Assembly (NCBI RefSeq): GCF_022668875.1
Contig: NZ_JAKGCR010000010.1
Coordinates: forward strand, 62,001 to 126,000
Length of the DNA: 64,000 nt
Reading direction: 5' to 3'
Source: Domibacillus sp. PGB-M46
GTDB lineage: Bacteria > Bacillota > Bacilli > Bacillales > Domibacillaceae
Shown here in pieces: positions 1 through 9,170 of the stretch (the stretch's first letter is position 1; the number at the start of each line of letters is the position of its first letter). A program made the translations under genes and the position numbers. The notes beneath the pieces were generated by a model. The model saw nothing but the letters and a program-made list of their open reading frames with translations. It ran no database searches and was not told the origin of the DNA.

Positions 1-206
1 CTGATTTAAACCAGTTTAGATTTAACATGGCTTCCAATTTGAAGGTTCCTTTGGATATTTTGTCTGTACTTTCAGATAATAAAGTAAAAACAGCCCAAAA
101 GATTCATTTCCTTTTTCGATGATTATAATAAATATAAAAGCAGAAATAAGAAGCACACCGGCTTGACGCCAAAAAATACCGGGAAAGTGGAGCCTCCTCA
201 TCATAA

Positions 207-236
207 AAAAGCAGGAACCTGTTGGCTCCTGCTTTT
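207..236 (-). terminator. Terminator downstream of azoreductase
   Basis: A 10-bp perfect stem (AAAAGCAGGA / TCCTGCTTTT) with a 10-nt loop is followed on the minus strand by a T run. It lies 15 bases past the azoreductase stop and fits a factor-independent terminator. Confidence 0.85.
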
Positions 237-251
237 CACTGTCATGTATTA

Positions 252-887
252 TTAAAACGATTTTGCCAGCTCTTTTGCCTGCTGGATTCCTGCTTCTTTA
301 ATTTCCTGCGCCCGGTCCGGGAACTGGTTGTGGCCTTCAATAAACAGCCCGTCGAAAGAAGGGACGCCGAAAAATTGCATAATAATGCTTATATAACGGT
401 GACCCATTTCCATATCAGCCGCTGGTCCTTCTGAATAAATACCACCGCGTGCCTGAATGTGCAGCGCTTTTTTATCCGTCATTAAACCAACTGGCCCCTG
501 TTCTGTGTATTTAAATGTTTTGCCGGCCACACAAACGGAATCAAGATAGGCTTTCATTACTGGAGGGAACGAGAAGTTCCACATTGGTGTAACGAACACA
601 TATTTATCAGCTTTCACAAACTGATCGGACAACTCATTCAGCCGGCCTACTTTTGATTGCTCATCACTGGATAACTGGTCAAATGCGTTTCCTCCCTGGA
701 GTTTCCCCCAGCCGCTGAAAACATCATTGTCGATGTGAGGAATATTTTCTTTGTATAGGTCAAGATGGGTCACTTCATCATCTGGGTTTGCTTCCCGATA
801 AGCTTTAATAAAAGCCTGCCCCGCTGCCATACTAAATGAGTTGGATTCATCGTGCGGATGTGCTGTAATATAAAGAACTTGTGCCAT
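252..887 (-). CDS. azoR: FMN-dependent NADH-azoreductase (AzoR family)
   Basis: 211-residue flavodoxin-fold protein, the usual length for cytoplasmic AzoR enzymes, which reduce azo bonds and quinones using NADH and FMN. The N-terminal strand ending in [10 protein letters not shown] is the FMN-phosphate binding region. The PMWNFSFPP stretch at about residues 101-109 is the typical AzoR flavin-contact motif, and the [11 protein letters not shown] region at about 146-156 is also typical. The start ATG is preceded by AAAGGGAC on the minus strand. The gene stands alone with its own terminator. The family assignment is secure; the physiological substrate (quinone stress is likely) is not shown by the sequence. 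Confidence 0.93.
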   Translation of the reverse strand: MAQVLYITAHPHDESNSFSMAAGQAFIKAYREANPDDEVTHLDLYKENIPHIDNDVFSGWGKLQGGNAFDQLSSDEQSKVGRLNELSDQFVKADKYVFVTPMWNFSFPPVMKAYLDSVCVAGKTFKYTEQGPVGLMTDKKALHIQARGGIYSEGPAADMEMGHRYISIIMQFFGVPSFDGLFIEGHNQFPDRAQEIKEAGIQQAKELAKSF

Positions 888-1637
888 GAATGAACTCGTC
901 CCTTTCTCTTTTGAGTAGTGGTATAGAATTTATGCTGTACTAATTCCTTTGTTTTATTCTCCCTAAACCTTTATTCTAAAATCGGAGCATTTTTTTACAT
1001 TTTTACATTATTTTCAATTGTATTTCTTTTGTTGAAATCAGCAATTATAAACCGACCACATATAAAAAATTCTTTTTACCATGGTCCGGTTTAGTCGGTC
1101 TGATCTTCTCTGTAAAAACGGAATCTTCGGTTATCCTGCCCGTTTTCACAATGTCTATTCTGCTTGCTTCATTCATTTTGTGCATGTTTGTGTTTGTATT
1201 TCCAGGATCGCCGTGCTGCCAGGAAAATCAGCAGAAGGAGTTACTTTTCAATGGAGATGCTGTAGGAAAGTAAAAAGTACGTTAGCTCAGCTTCATCTGG
1301 TTATATATGGAAAATAATGAAATTTGAAAAATAATTCAGGTTAATAAAAATGAAAACGCCTGGACGAAAGGGAGGACTGATCACGTCTCCTTTGGCTTTT
1401 TTTGTAGCATTGTGCGAATCCTCCTAAATGTTCTTTTCGGGCAGCTCGCTTTCATTGATAAGAGGATTTCCCATCTTTAATTTGTGATAACGAATATGCT
1501 GCTAATGAATTAGTGGATCATTATGTAGAAGCCGGCTGACTGAACGGCAGAAAAAATAAATTATTTTGTACATGAATTTTCCTATCTCCTTGAAATCACG
1601 ATTAATCAGCAAGGGTCTTTAAGACAACAAAGTAATG
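888..1637. other. Intergenic region, no convincing gene
   Basis: 750 bases between two minus-strand genes. An imperfect hairpin at about 1367-1396 followed by seven T (1397-1403) could be a plus-strand terminator, but no upstream plus-strand gene is evident. A short plus-strand stretch near 1486-1540 reads as a plausible C-terminal peptide ending at a TGA, possibly a gene remnant. The 78-codon open frame at 1081-1317 has no ribosome binding site and no recognisable family. Confidence 0.5.
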
Positions 1638-2519
1638 CTAAAAATCTAATAATTGATGTTCTTCTAACCAGGCATAAACACAATCAACAAACTTTTTAGT
1701 AGCAGGTGACATGCTTGGTTTTACAGCAAGGCCTATAAAGCGAAAAGATTCATTTTCTAAATTAAGAACACGAATATTGCCAGGGATTCCTGACAAAGTC
1801 ATTTCAGGTCTAATACTGATACCTAAATTATTTTGTACCATTGCAATGATCGCCTGATCATCCGATACTTCAAACTTTACGTTAGGTTTTATATGATTCT
1901 TTCTAAAAATTTGCTCTATCTCATTGCCCCAATTTTTTTTGGGCATAATCAAAGGTTCAGCTTCTATTTGTTTAAAAGAGATTGTTTTTGATGTATGAAG
2001 AGGGTGCTGATCTGACAGGATACAAAGCATTTTATCCTTTTTTAAAGGGAGAAATTCCAACGATTTTGCGATAGGTGAGGTAAGAAACCCACAATCAATT
2101 CCTCCAGCTGCAACTTCGTGTTCTATGGCAAGGTAATCCCCTTCAAATAACTTTACTGCAATTCCCGGATGAGCATCTTGAAACTTTTTGATAATGAAAG
2201 GCAGCCATTGGGCAGCAACACTTGTAAATGTGCCTATTCTAATTACGCCTGTCTCTACACCATTTATTTCTGCAGCTTCCTGTTTCATTTTATCGTTTAA
2301 GATTAAAATATCACGAATATATCCAAGCATACGTTCTCCGTTGCTTGTTAAGGAAACACCTGTTTTTCCCCGTGTGAGTAATGAAAAACCTAATTCGTTC
2401 TCTAAACTAGTAATCGCATGGCTAATACTTGACTGCGTTAAATTTAAAAGTTTGGCGGCTCCTGTCAGACTTCCCGATTCCACAACAGCATTAAAGGCTT
2501 CAAACCGATTGAGTGTCAT
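1638..2519 (-). CDS. LysR-family transcriptional regulator
   Basis: 293 residues, the normal LysR length. The winged helix-turn-helix occupies about residues 3-62 (the GSLTGAAKLLNLTQSSISH segment is the recognition unit), followed by a periplasmic-binding-protein-like effector domain from about residue 90. It would bind DNA as a tetramer and respond to a small metabolite. It is transcribed divergently from the PucR-family gene at 3084, across a 564-base AT-rich gap, so it may control that gene or itself. The target and inducer cannot be told from sequence. Confidence 0.9.
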   Translation of the reverse strand: MTLNRFEAFNAVVESGSLTGAAKLLNLTQSSISHAITSLENELGFSLLTRGKTGVSLTSNGERMLGYIRDILILNDKMKQEAAEINGVETGVIRIGTFTSVAAQWLPFIIKKFQDAHPGIAVKLFEGDYLAIEHEVAAGGIDCGFLTSPIAKSLEFLPLKKDKMLCILSDQHPLHTSKTISFKQIEAEPLIMPKKNWGNEIEQIFRKNHIKPNVKFEVSDDQAIIAMVQNNLGISIRPEMTLSGIPGNIRVLNLENESFRFIGLAVKPSMSPATKKFVDCVYAWLEEHQLLDF

Positions 2520-3083
2520 GTTATTCTCCCTTATCTATCGAATTGATTCATGTTCATTATTATAAATATTCAATTTACTAATGCAAAATGTTTTCTTATA
2601 CTAAACGTAATATATTTCGCTTTAATAGAAACCTTGCCTTGTTAAAAAACACACGAAAATAACGAGCATACACTTGAACTCATTTTATGAGAAATGTTAT
2701 TTTAAAATAATTGTAAGCGCTTTAAAATTATTAAGTATTTATTTTTGATTAGTCATTGAGATCGAAGTTTTTTTAAACAATACTCGCTTTTTTAATTTTA
2801 TAAAAGTTGGTGTAATAATATTTTTGGAGCGTTGATATATTTAAATTGGATTTTTACAAAAGAATAGTGTTAGATAATGTAACAATAAAATTGATTAGAG
2901 TTAAAGTTTTTGAATATAATGTTTTTGGATTGAGAAATGATGAACAGCTTTCAGTCATTTCATGAATTTTTTCATCCTATACGCTTAAAGGGTGAAAAAA
3001 TGTTTAAGAAACTCATTTAATCATTCTGGTAATAAGAAAAGAACAGTTATGGCTTGTTCATAACTAAAAAGGGGAAGCTGCCG
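2520..3083. promoter_or_regulatory. Divergent regulatory region with a cre-like site
   Basis: AT-rich 564-base gap between the divergent LysR and PucR-family genes. TGTAAGCGCTTTAA at 2712-2725 matches the CcpA cre consensus TGWAANCGNTNWCA at 13 of 14 positions, which suggests carbon catabolite control of one or both genes. No other clear operator was seen. Confidence 0.45.
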
Positions 3084-4727
3084 ATGAACTTTGAAGTTAA
3101 ATTATCAGTGAATGAAATTTTACAAACGAAACATTTTGAAAGTGCTAAAGTTTTAGCGGGTAAAGCAGGGCTTGCACGGCTTGTCCGGTGGGTCCATGTT
3201 ATGGAAGTGGATTCCATTGAAAACCTGTTAAATGGAAATGAATTGATCCTTTCTACAGGAATTGGCTGGAAAGAGAACAATGAAATTTTTTGTTCATTAA
3301 TTCAACAATCTATTGATGCTAATGCAGCCGGGCTTTGTATTGAGCTGGGGACATACATCTCCGAGATACCAGAAGCAGCTATACAACTAGCCGATACACA
3401 TGATTTTCCCCTTATTGTTTTTCGGAAAAAAGTTCGATTTATTGATATTACACAGGAAATACACAGTCTGCTGATTAAAAAGCATTATAAAATATTATCC
3501 GATTTGGAAGATTACTCCAATAAATTAAACCAGCTTCTTCTTTCCTCAAATCCACAGCAAAGAATTTTGCAGTTAATACATGAACATTTGAAACTAACAG
3601 TTTTATACATCACAAATCAAGGTAAGATCGAAATTATTTCCAAGATGAAAAAAGAAGAGCAAGAGAAAATCGTACAGCTCTTTAAACATAACGACATGCC
3701 AGAACATATGAACGTTGCACATCAATCTGTACAAGCTTTAAATCAAACTTTTGCTGACCTGTTTATTTTTTCGGAATCAGGTTCTATTACAGAATTTGAG
3801 TCGCTTATTCTAGACCGCAGTGCTACAGCTTTAGCACAAAGCCTTTTGCGCGAATTGTATATTGAGGAACAGAGAAAAACGAAAGAAGCGGAATGGGTAC
3901 GGCGCTGGCTTAAAGGGGAAAGTAGTGTTGAACAAATTCAAAAATACCTTTCAGAGCTTGAGCCCAATCTTAAATCTAACGGCTATACGGTTTTACTTTG
4001 TAAAGCAGACAATATGGATAAAGCAAGTGCAGAATTTAACTATTTGAAAATCTATTGCCGCTCTATCTTTGAGAAACGGGGTATATTTTTATTAGCCGAT
4101 ATAGATAAAAATCAGATCGTTTTTATTCTTATAAACAAATGGAAACAAGACGACTTAAAGCACAGAATACAAGAAGCGGTAAAAAACATTAAACACTCTG
4201 ATTTTATCCAAAAGCAGAAATTTGCTCAGCTTGAATTTAGCGTTGGCAAAGTTGTCACTGACTTGGGGCAAGTGGAAAATAGTTATCTCACCGCAAAAGA
4301 GACAATGAATATTCGAGAAAAAATACCTAATGAATTAAACAGTTATTTCTATGAGGATCTATATATTTTCCGAATGGTATTAGCTGCCCATGACCAGGGA
4401 ATTCTTACCGAATTCATCGCGGATTACTTAGGTCCGGTCCTATCACAAGATCAGCAGAACAGCGGAGAATTGCTCAAAACACTAAAAATATATTTACAAT
4501 GCAAGGGTGCAAAAAAAGAAACTGCAGAACAACTTCATATTGTTCGCCAAACCTTGTATCATCGTCTAGAGAAGCTATACGAATTAATTGGAAGAGATTT
4601 TATGGAGCCGTATAAACGACAAGCCATAGAAGTAGCAATTTCTGCGTATGAATATATCTCTGCTTCTAAATCTAAACCTGCATATGAAAGTACTTCTTTG
4701 CCGCGGATGGCCAATAGTCTCTATTAA
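3084..4727 (+). CDS. PucR-family transcriptional regulator (first copy)
   Basis: 547 residues. An N-terminal PucR-type sensory domain spans roughly residues 10-130, with the hallmark NELILSTGIGW and AAGLCIELG segments. A middle region of about 130-440 follows. The C-terminal HTH of the PucR_2 type (about 465-525) contains the RQTLYHRLEKL recognition helix. The ATG at 3084 is chosen because AAAAGGGG sits 9 bases upstream; an in-frame TTG at 3054 has no such site. Family members activate catabolic genes for purines, amino acids or alanine (B. subtilis AdeR activates ald). The next gene is an AGCS symporter, so amino-acid uptake control is a fair inference. It is a paralogue of the minus-strand gene at 30017-31696. 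Confidence 0.9.
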   Translation: MNFEVKLSVNEILQTKHFESAKVLAGKAGLARLVRWVHVMEVDSIENLLNGNELILSTGIGWKENNEIFCSLIQQSIDANAAGLCIELGTYISEIPEAAIQLADTHDFPLIVFRKKVRFIDITQEIHSLLIKKHYKILSDLEDYSNKLNQLLLSSNPQQRILQLIHEHLKLTVLYITNQGKIEIISKMKKEEQEKIVQLFKHNDMPEHMNVAHQSVQALNQTFADLFIFSESGSITEFESLILDRSATALAQSLLRELYIEEQRKTKEAEWVRRWLKGESSVEQIQKYLSELEPNLKSNGYTVLLCKADNMDKASAEFNYLKIYCRSIFEKRGIFLLADIDKNQIVFILINKWKQDDLKHRIQEAVKNIKHSDFIQKQKFAQLEFSVGKVVTDLGQVENSYLTAKETMNIREKIPNELNSYFYEDLYIFRMVLAAHDQGILTEFIADYLGPVLSQDQQNSGELLKTLKIYLQCKGAKKETAEQLHIVRQTLYHRLEKLYELIGRDFMEPYKRQAIEVAISAYEYISASKSKPAYESTSLPRMANSLY

Positions 4728-5064
4728 CATTAGAGTGTTTTATTTGAAAGCTGGCATTTATAAAACCATATCACTTTTACGTTTAACTCTTTGGGCATGA
4801 TAGAAGAAGGCATCGCTTGTATCGTAAGATTAGCAACAGAAAGTTTCAACTTTAAGTAAACCGTTTTAAAACTGAAGTCTCTGTTGCCTAAAATGGCGGG
4901 ATTTATCTCGTCATTTATATGTAAACTGCGAAAAACTAAGAAAAGATGTAAAGAAAGCCTGTCTAGATTTTGTACTTTTTTAGTTTAATAGAGAAAAAAT
5001 ATTTAAAACGTAAATAGACGTACAAATCTACAAGTTAAATGTTTAAGTAAAGAGGTGTTTGTTT
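4728..5064. other. Intergenic region upstream of first AGCS symporter
   Basis: 337 bases without a gene. TGTCTAGAT at about 4960-4968 is a weak partial match to the recurrent ACA-N3-TGTC-YAATGAA motif seen upstream of other genes here. No clear terminator follows the PucR gene. Confidence 0.35.
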
Positions 5065-6546
5065 TTGGGCGATCTAGTGAATTGGCTGAATGGATACGTA
5101 TGGAGCCCGTTCCTTATATATGGTTTTTTGGCATTAGGGCTGCTTTATTCAATTTTAACCCGTTTTGTCCAAGTAAGGTTTATTAAAGATATGATAAAGC
5201 TGTCCTTTGAAGGTGGAGATTCAACAGATGGTGTTACTTCTTTTCAAGCTCTTGCTATGTCACTAGGCAGCAGAGTTGGTACCGGCACTGTAGCAGGTGT
5301 AGCTGCCGCTATTGCTTTAGGAGGACCAGGGGCTGTATTTTGGATGTGGGTGACAGCATTTTTGGGCAGTGCTACTTCGTTTATCGAAATCACTCTTACT
5401 CAGGTGTATAAAAGGAAGGTCGATGGACAGTACCGAGGCGGTACACCTTATTATATCGAAAAGGGATTGAGGTTAAAGAAGTTTGCTATTTTATCTGCAG
5501 CCCTGACATTAATGGTTATGAGCTGTTTATGGCCGGGTGTTCAAGCTAATACGGTCGCGTTAACGATGAACAGCGCTTTTGGAATATCTCCAATCGTCAC
5601 TGGATTCGGCATCATCCTGCTATTAGGATTTATCATTTTTGGCGGTGTTAAGCGGATTGCCAAAACGTCAGAAATAATAGTACCCTTTATGGCCCTTGGT
5701 TATATCATCGTGTGTATGATCATTTTAATCTTAAATTTCTCTCAAATTCCGAGCGTGATTTCTCTTATTTTCACAAGTGCTTTTCATTTTAATTCAACTT
5801 TTGGTGGATTGATGGGTTCTGCGATTGCATGGGGAGTACAAAGAGGGGTTTATTCAAATGGAGCTGGTATAGGCAGTGAAACGTTTGAATCTGGGGCAGC
5901 AGAAGTGTCTCACCCAGCAAAACAAGGTTTAGTTCAAGCTTTCTCTGTTTATGTCGATACGCTCCTTCTTTGTTCCGCGACAGCATTTATCATCCTGATT
6001 ACAGGGATGTACAATGTGGAACCAGAAGGAATGTCTCCTGTTGTTAATAATCTTGGAGACGTAGAACCCTCTGTTTATACACAGCTCGCTGTCGATTCTG
6101 TTTTCCCGCAATTTGGTGCAGGTTTCCTCGCCATTTCCTTATTCTTTTTCTGTTTTACAACGCTTCTATCTTATTATTACAAAGCAGAAACAACTCTTGC
6201 ATTTTTAACACACAATCAAAAAATAAAATCTAGCTGGCCAAATTATGCCTTAAAAGTGATCTTGTTGATTACTTCATTTTATGGAAGCGTTAAAACGGCA
6301 GATGTGATTTGGGCAATGGGTGATTTAGGTATGGGCGCAATGGCCTGGGTAAACCTTATAGCTATTTTGTTTCTTACCAAACCAGCGTTACAAGTATTAA
6401 AAGATTACGAAATGCAAAAAAAAGCAGGGAAAGATCCTGTTTTTAACCCGGAAAAGCTCGGAATCAAAGGTGCTGAATTCTGGGAGGGAAAATATAAAGA
6501 AACTCAAAGAGAGGAGCTAGAAGAAAGAAAATACTTATCTGGCTAA
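5065..6546 (+). CDS. Na+/alanine-type symporter (AGCS family), copy 1
   Basis: About 493 residues, polytopic membrane protein of the alanine/glycine:cation symporter family, which imports small neutral amino acids with Na+. Family hallmarks are visible: the SLGSRVGTGTVAGVAAAIALGG region near residue 70, the GGVKRIAK loop near residue 194, and GSETFESGAAEVSHPAKQG near residue 270. The TTG at 5065 is chosen over the TTG at 5059. It gives the N-terminus MGDLVNWLNG, aligned with both paralogues, and leaves a proper 7-base spacing from AAAGAGGTG; the 5059 start would abut that site. The substrate is inferred as alanine or beta-alanine from the neighbouring catabolic genes. Confidence 0.92.
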   Translation: MGDLVNWLNGYVWSPFLIYGFLALGLLYSILTRFVQVRFIKDMIKLSFEGGDSTDGVTSFQALAMSLGSRVGTGTVAGVAAAIALGGPGAVFWMWVTAFLGSATSFIEITLTQVYKRKVDGQYRGGTPYYIEKGLRLKKFAILSAALTLMVMSCLWPGVQANTVALTMNSAFGISPIVTGFGIILLLGFIIFGGVKRIAKTSEIIVPFMALGYIIVCMIILILNFSQIPSVISLIFTSAFHFNSTFGGLMGSAIAWGVQRGVYSNGAGIGSETFESGAAEVSHPAKQGLVQAFSVYVDTLLLCSATAFIILITGMYNVEPEGMSPVVNNLGDVEPSVYTQLAVDSVFPQFGAGFLAISLFFFCFTTLLSYYYKAETTLAFLTHNQKIKSSWPNYALKVILLITSFYGSVKTADVIWAMGDLGMGAMAWVNLIAILFLTKPALQVLKDYEMQKKAGKDPVFNPEKLGIKGAEFWEGKYKETQREELEERKYLSG

Positions 6547-6759
6547 ACTATATCCATTATGAAGAAAAATAGAAAAAAGTTCTGAAATGCTTTACACGGT
6601 ATATAGATTCTTAATGAAGCTTTGTTAGGTGTAAGTGTTGATTCTATATTGAATGTGGTTGTCTTCTCTGAAGTTGAATTATCAGAACAATAGATAAACG
6701 AAGGGTTAGTATTAATATGGAGAAAGAAGAGGGGGGATTTTGTTGAATCTTCATCTACT

Positions 6760-7653
6760 ATGCCATACATAGCCTTGGCAGTAGGAGTAGCAGCTGTTTC
6801 GACTTCTGCCGTTTTAGTTGAATTAACGACAGCGCCTTCAGCTGTGGTTGCATTTTATCGATTATTTTTTTCTGCCCTGCTTATTTTACCGTACTTCTTA
6901 CTTAGGAACTTACCTGAACTAAAGACATTCTCAAAGAAAGATTGGATTTTTTCGGGTGTTGCCGGCGTGTTTTTAGCAGTCCATTTTATATTATGGTTTG
7001 AATCCCTTAATTTTACCTCTGTTGCAAGTTCGGTTGTGCTTGTTACTTTGCAGCCTCTCTTTTCATTTGTCGGCACGTATTTTTTCTTTAAAGAAAAAAT
7101 ATCGTTTACTACTATTGTAAGTGCAATGGTTGCTATAATTGGCAGCGTTATTATTAGTTGGGGAGATTTTTATGTTAGTGGTATGGCTTTGTTTGGAGAC
7201 TTTCTGGCATTAGCGGCTTGTGCGATGGTGACCGCTTACTTGCTGTTTGGCCAAGAGGTACGAAAAACACATTCTTTAATGGGTTATACATTTATCGTAT
7301 ACAGCTTTAGTGCGGTTACATTGTTTATTTACTGTATTGCTTTGCAGTATCCATTAATGAACTATCCTGCTCAAGATTGGGTATATTTTTTGCTATTGGC
7401 CATCGTCCCTACTTTATTAGGCCATTCGTTGTTTAATTGGTCACTAAAATGGATCAGCACCAATGTTATTTCAGTTTCAATATTGTTTGAACCTGTCGGA
7501 GCCATTATTTTAGCTTATATTTTACTCGGAGAAACTGTTATTATGTCTCAAGTAATCGGCGGCTTCATTATTGTTTGCGGAATCATTATATTTGCATTTG
7601 AAAAACAATTAAAAAGTATCGTAAAAACGAAAATGGCTAATATTTCATCATAA
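6760..7653 (+). CDS. EamA/DMT-superfamily membrane transporter
   Basis: 297 residues forming about ten hydrophobic segments in two EamA repeats (roughly 1-140 and 150-285), the layout of drug/metabolite exporters. The second repeat includes the typical LFEPVGAIILAYILLGE sequence near residue 245. The start is doubtful: the only ATG in frame is 23 bases from the strong GAGGGGGG site. A TTG at 6743, well spaced from that site, opens a different frame encoding MNLHLLCHT and then a stop. A one-base shift would join the two into a normal-looking N-terminus (see findings). The exported substrate is unknown; an amino acid or its derivative is plausible from context. Confidence 0.85.
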   Translation: MPYIALAVGVAAVSTSAVLVELTTAPSAVVAFYRLFFSALLILPYFLLRNLPELKTFSKKDWIFSGVAGVFLAVHFILWFESLNFTSVASSVVLVTLQPLFSFVGTYFFFKEKISFTTIVSAMVAIIGSVIISWGDFYVSGMALFGDFLALAACAMVTAYLLFGQEVRKTHSLMGYTFIVYSFSAVTLFIYCIALQYPLMNYPAQDWVYFLLLAIVPTLLGHSLFNWSLKWISTNVISVSILFEPVGAIILAYILLGETVIMSQVIGGFIIVCGIIIFAFEKQLKSIVKTKMANISS

Positions 7654-7678
7654 AGTGAAAGCATCCAAACATGCTTGA

Positions 7679-7708
7679 GACTGTCGATAAAGTCGCCAGT
7701 CTTTTTTT
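7679..7708 (+). terminator. Terminator after EamA transporter
   Basis: Stem GACTG-T-CGA with loop TAAAG and arms TCG-C-CAGTC, followed directly by seven T. Confidence 0.85.
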
Positions 7709-7779
7709 ATGAGGATTTTTACCGCTTAAAATAGGCAGAAAACTTTTCGATTTCCCAGGGTACGTACCCCTACGCCTTT

Positions 7780-8060
7780 AAACGATCAAGATGGCCCCTT
7801 TACTTTACTGTAGAAGAAGACTTTAACTCAACCACGTCACCCATTTCACGAATAGACGCAGGACAATTTTTTACAATAACATAGTCATCTATAAACTGGA
7901 TCGTTTTTCCTGGCGTACAGACAGTTGTTTAAGCATAAGCTTTTCTCCTTTGCAGTGCTTTTCCAGCTGTATTGAGATCCTTTCTTTCTCTATCTCTCGT
8001 ACATCTAAGTACACTTTTACGCGAAACTCATTTTGAACGCTAAACACCTTACTGGAATGG
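7780..8060 (-). pseudogene. Decayed coding remnant, family unknown
   Basis: On the minus strand two peptide stretches in different frames read like coding sequence. One, from about 8041 down to 7930, begins SVQNEFRVKVYLDVREIEK. The other, from about 7920 down to 7800, includes CTPGKTIQFIDDYVIVKNC and REMGDVVELKSS. They abut with a frame change near 7915-7930. No start with a ribosome site and no recognised domain was found. I infer a frameshifted gene fragment; it could also be chance. Confidence 0.3.
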
Positions 8061-8319
8061 AGCAGCCCAACCTAATGTAGCTGCTTCATTTTTTTGACCA
8101 ATAGAATTTTTAAACAAGCACTGATTTAGCCCCAAATTGTCTTGAACCGATTTACAAAGAGTGTTTTTTGTCAAATCCATCTCCACACAGTAATGAAAAT
8201 TGCAGAATCTGTACTTTCGGTGATTCAACATGTAAGCAATGACAATTCTTTCTCAAAAGTATGGTATATTGATTTTAAATATGAATTGATTGCTGCTGTG
8301 GAATGAAGGGTGGTGTACT

Positions 8320-9024
8320 GTGGAAAATAACTTATTTACTAATATTAAATATGCAAGAGTATATGAACAAATTGTGGAGCAAATTAGAGAACTGATTCAA
8401 GAAGGAAAGATACTTCCCGGTGAGAGGCTGCCCGGCGAGCGGGATCTTGCTGCTATGCTGGGATGCAGTAGAACTTCACTGAGAGAGGCTCTTCGGGTAT
8501 TAGAAGCTGAAGGAGTTGTGATTGCAAAACCAGGCGGTGGGCGTTATGTACAAAATGTCGACCAGCGTCTTGTAATGGAATACAGCTTTGATCCTGTAGA
8601 TCTCATGAAAACAACATCCATTATTTATTTTTTAGAAGTCCGTGAAATGATTGAGCCCAACATTGCCGCGCTGGCTTGTGAGCGGGCTACTGAAGAAGAT
8701 ATGTTAAAAATGGAAAAAGCCTTGTTGAAAGTAGAAGCAGAACGAAAAGATATTGATGAAAAGCTGGTGCGGGACAGTATGTTTCATTTGGCGCTGGCAG
8801 AAGCCACTCATAATTTCGTGCTTGTAACTACACTTGAGACAAATTTAAATATGCTTCAGCAGATACGGATGAAAACATTGTTATCACCTGAAAGGCTTGA
8901 ACGTTCAACTGCAGAACACAGAGCTATTTTTGATGCAGTGAAAAGACGGAAACCAAAAGAAGCATCAGAAGCAATGTCTGCACATTTAAAACGGTTACGA
9001 GAGAGCATTTTAAATAACCAGTAA
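8320..9024 (+). CDS. GntR/FadR-family (FCD) transcriptional regulator
   Basis: About 234 residues. The winged HTH of the GntR type is at about residues 10-75, with the diagnostic PGERLPGERDLAAMLGCSRTSLREALR segment (residues 33-59). An all-alpha FCD ligand domain occupies about 90-220. The GTG at 8320 is preferred because GAAGGGTGG lies 7 bases upstream; an in-frame TTG at 8290 has no site. FCD regulators usually repress acid-catabolic genes and release DNA on binding an organic acid. The next gene's promoter carries a GGTC-N-GACC dyad, the operator type of this subfamily, so control of the CoA-transferase operon is likely. Confidence 0.92.
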   Translation: MENNLFTNIKYARVYEQIVEQIRELIQEGKILPGERLPGERDLAAMLGCSRTSLREALRVLEAEGVVIAKPGGGRYVQNVDQRLVMEYSFDPVDLMKTTSIIYFLEVREMIEPNIAALACERATEEDMLKMEKALLKVEAERKDIDEKLVRDSMFHLALAEATHNFVLVTTLETNLNMLQQIRMKTLLSPERLERSTAEHRAIFDAVKRRKPKEASEAMSAHLKRLRESILNNQ

Positions 9025-9036
9025 CTTATTTCCTTG

Positions 9037-9069
9037 ACCCTATCGTTAAAAGATAGGGTTTTAATTTTT
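9037..9069 (+). terminator. Terminator after FCD regulator
   Basis: Perfect 8-bp stem ACCCTATC / GATAGGGT with a 7-nt loop, followed by a T-rich tract. Confidence 0.85.
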
Positions 9070-9076
9070 AAAAAAA

Positions 9077-9132
9077 TGTTGACGCTTTCAAAAAAATATT
9101 GCATAATTGCAATTAACCAAACCGGTCTGACC
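9077..9132 (+). promoter_or_regulatory. CoA-transferase operon promoter with cre and FCD operator
   Basis: A near-ideal sigma-A promoter is visible: TTGACG (9079-9084), 17-base spacer, CATAAT (9102-9107). Over the -35 lies TGTTGACGCTTTCA (9077-9090). Read on the minus strand, this matches the CcpA cre consensus at 13 of 14 positions. Just downstream of the expected start is the dyad GGTC-T-GACC (9124-9132), typical of FCD-type GntR regulators. Both sites are placed to repress. The regulator assignment is inferred. Confidence 0.65.
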
Positions 9133-9170
9133 AGTAAACCATAGGACCAGTTAAGATGGAGGAAATAATT

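Noticed and set aside
22-204. 60-codon minus-strand frame with one hydrophobic stretch
   Set aside because: It starts inside the azoreductase terminator region with no ribosome site upstream of its ATG. It could be a small membrane protein but is not supported.
1081-1317. 78-codon plus-strand frame
   Set aside because: No ribosome site and no recognisable family; composition looks random.
8049-8231. 60-codon minus-strand frame
   Set aside because: No start signal and no family; at most part of the nearby decayed remnant.
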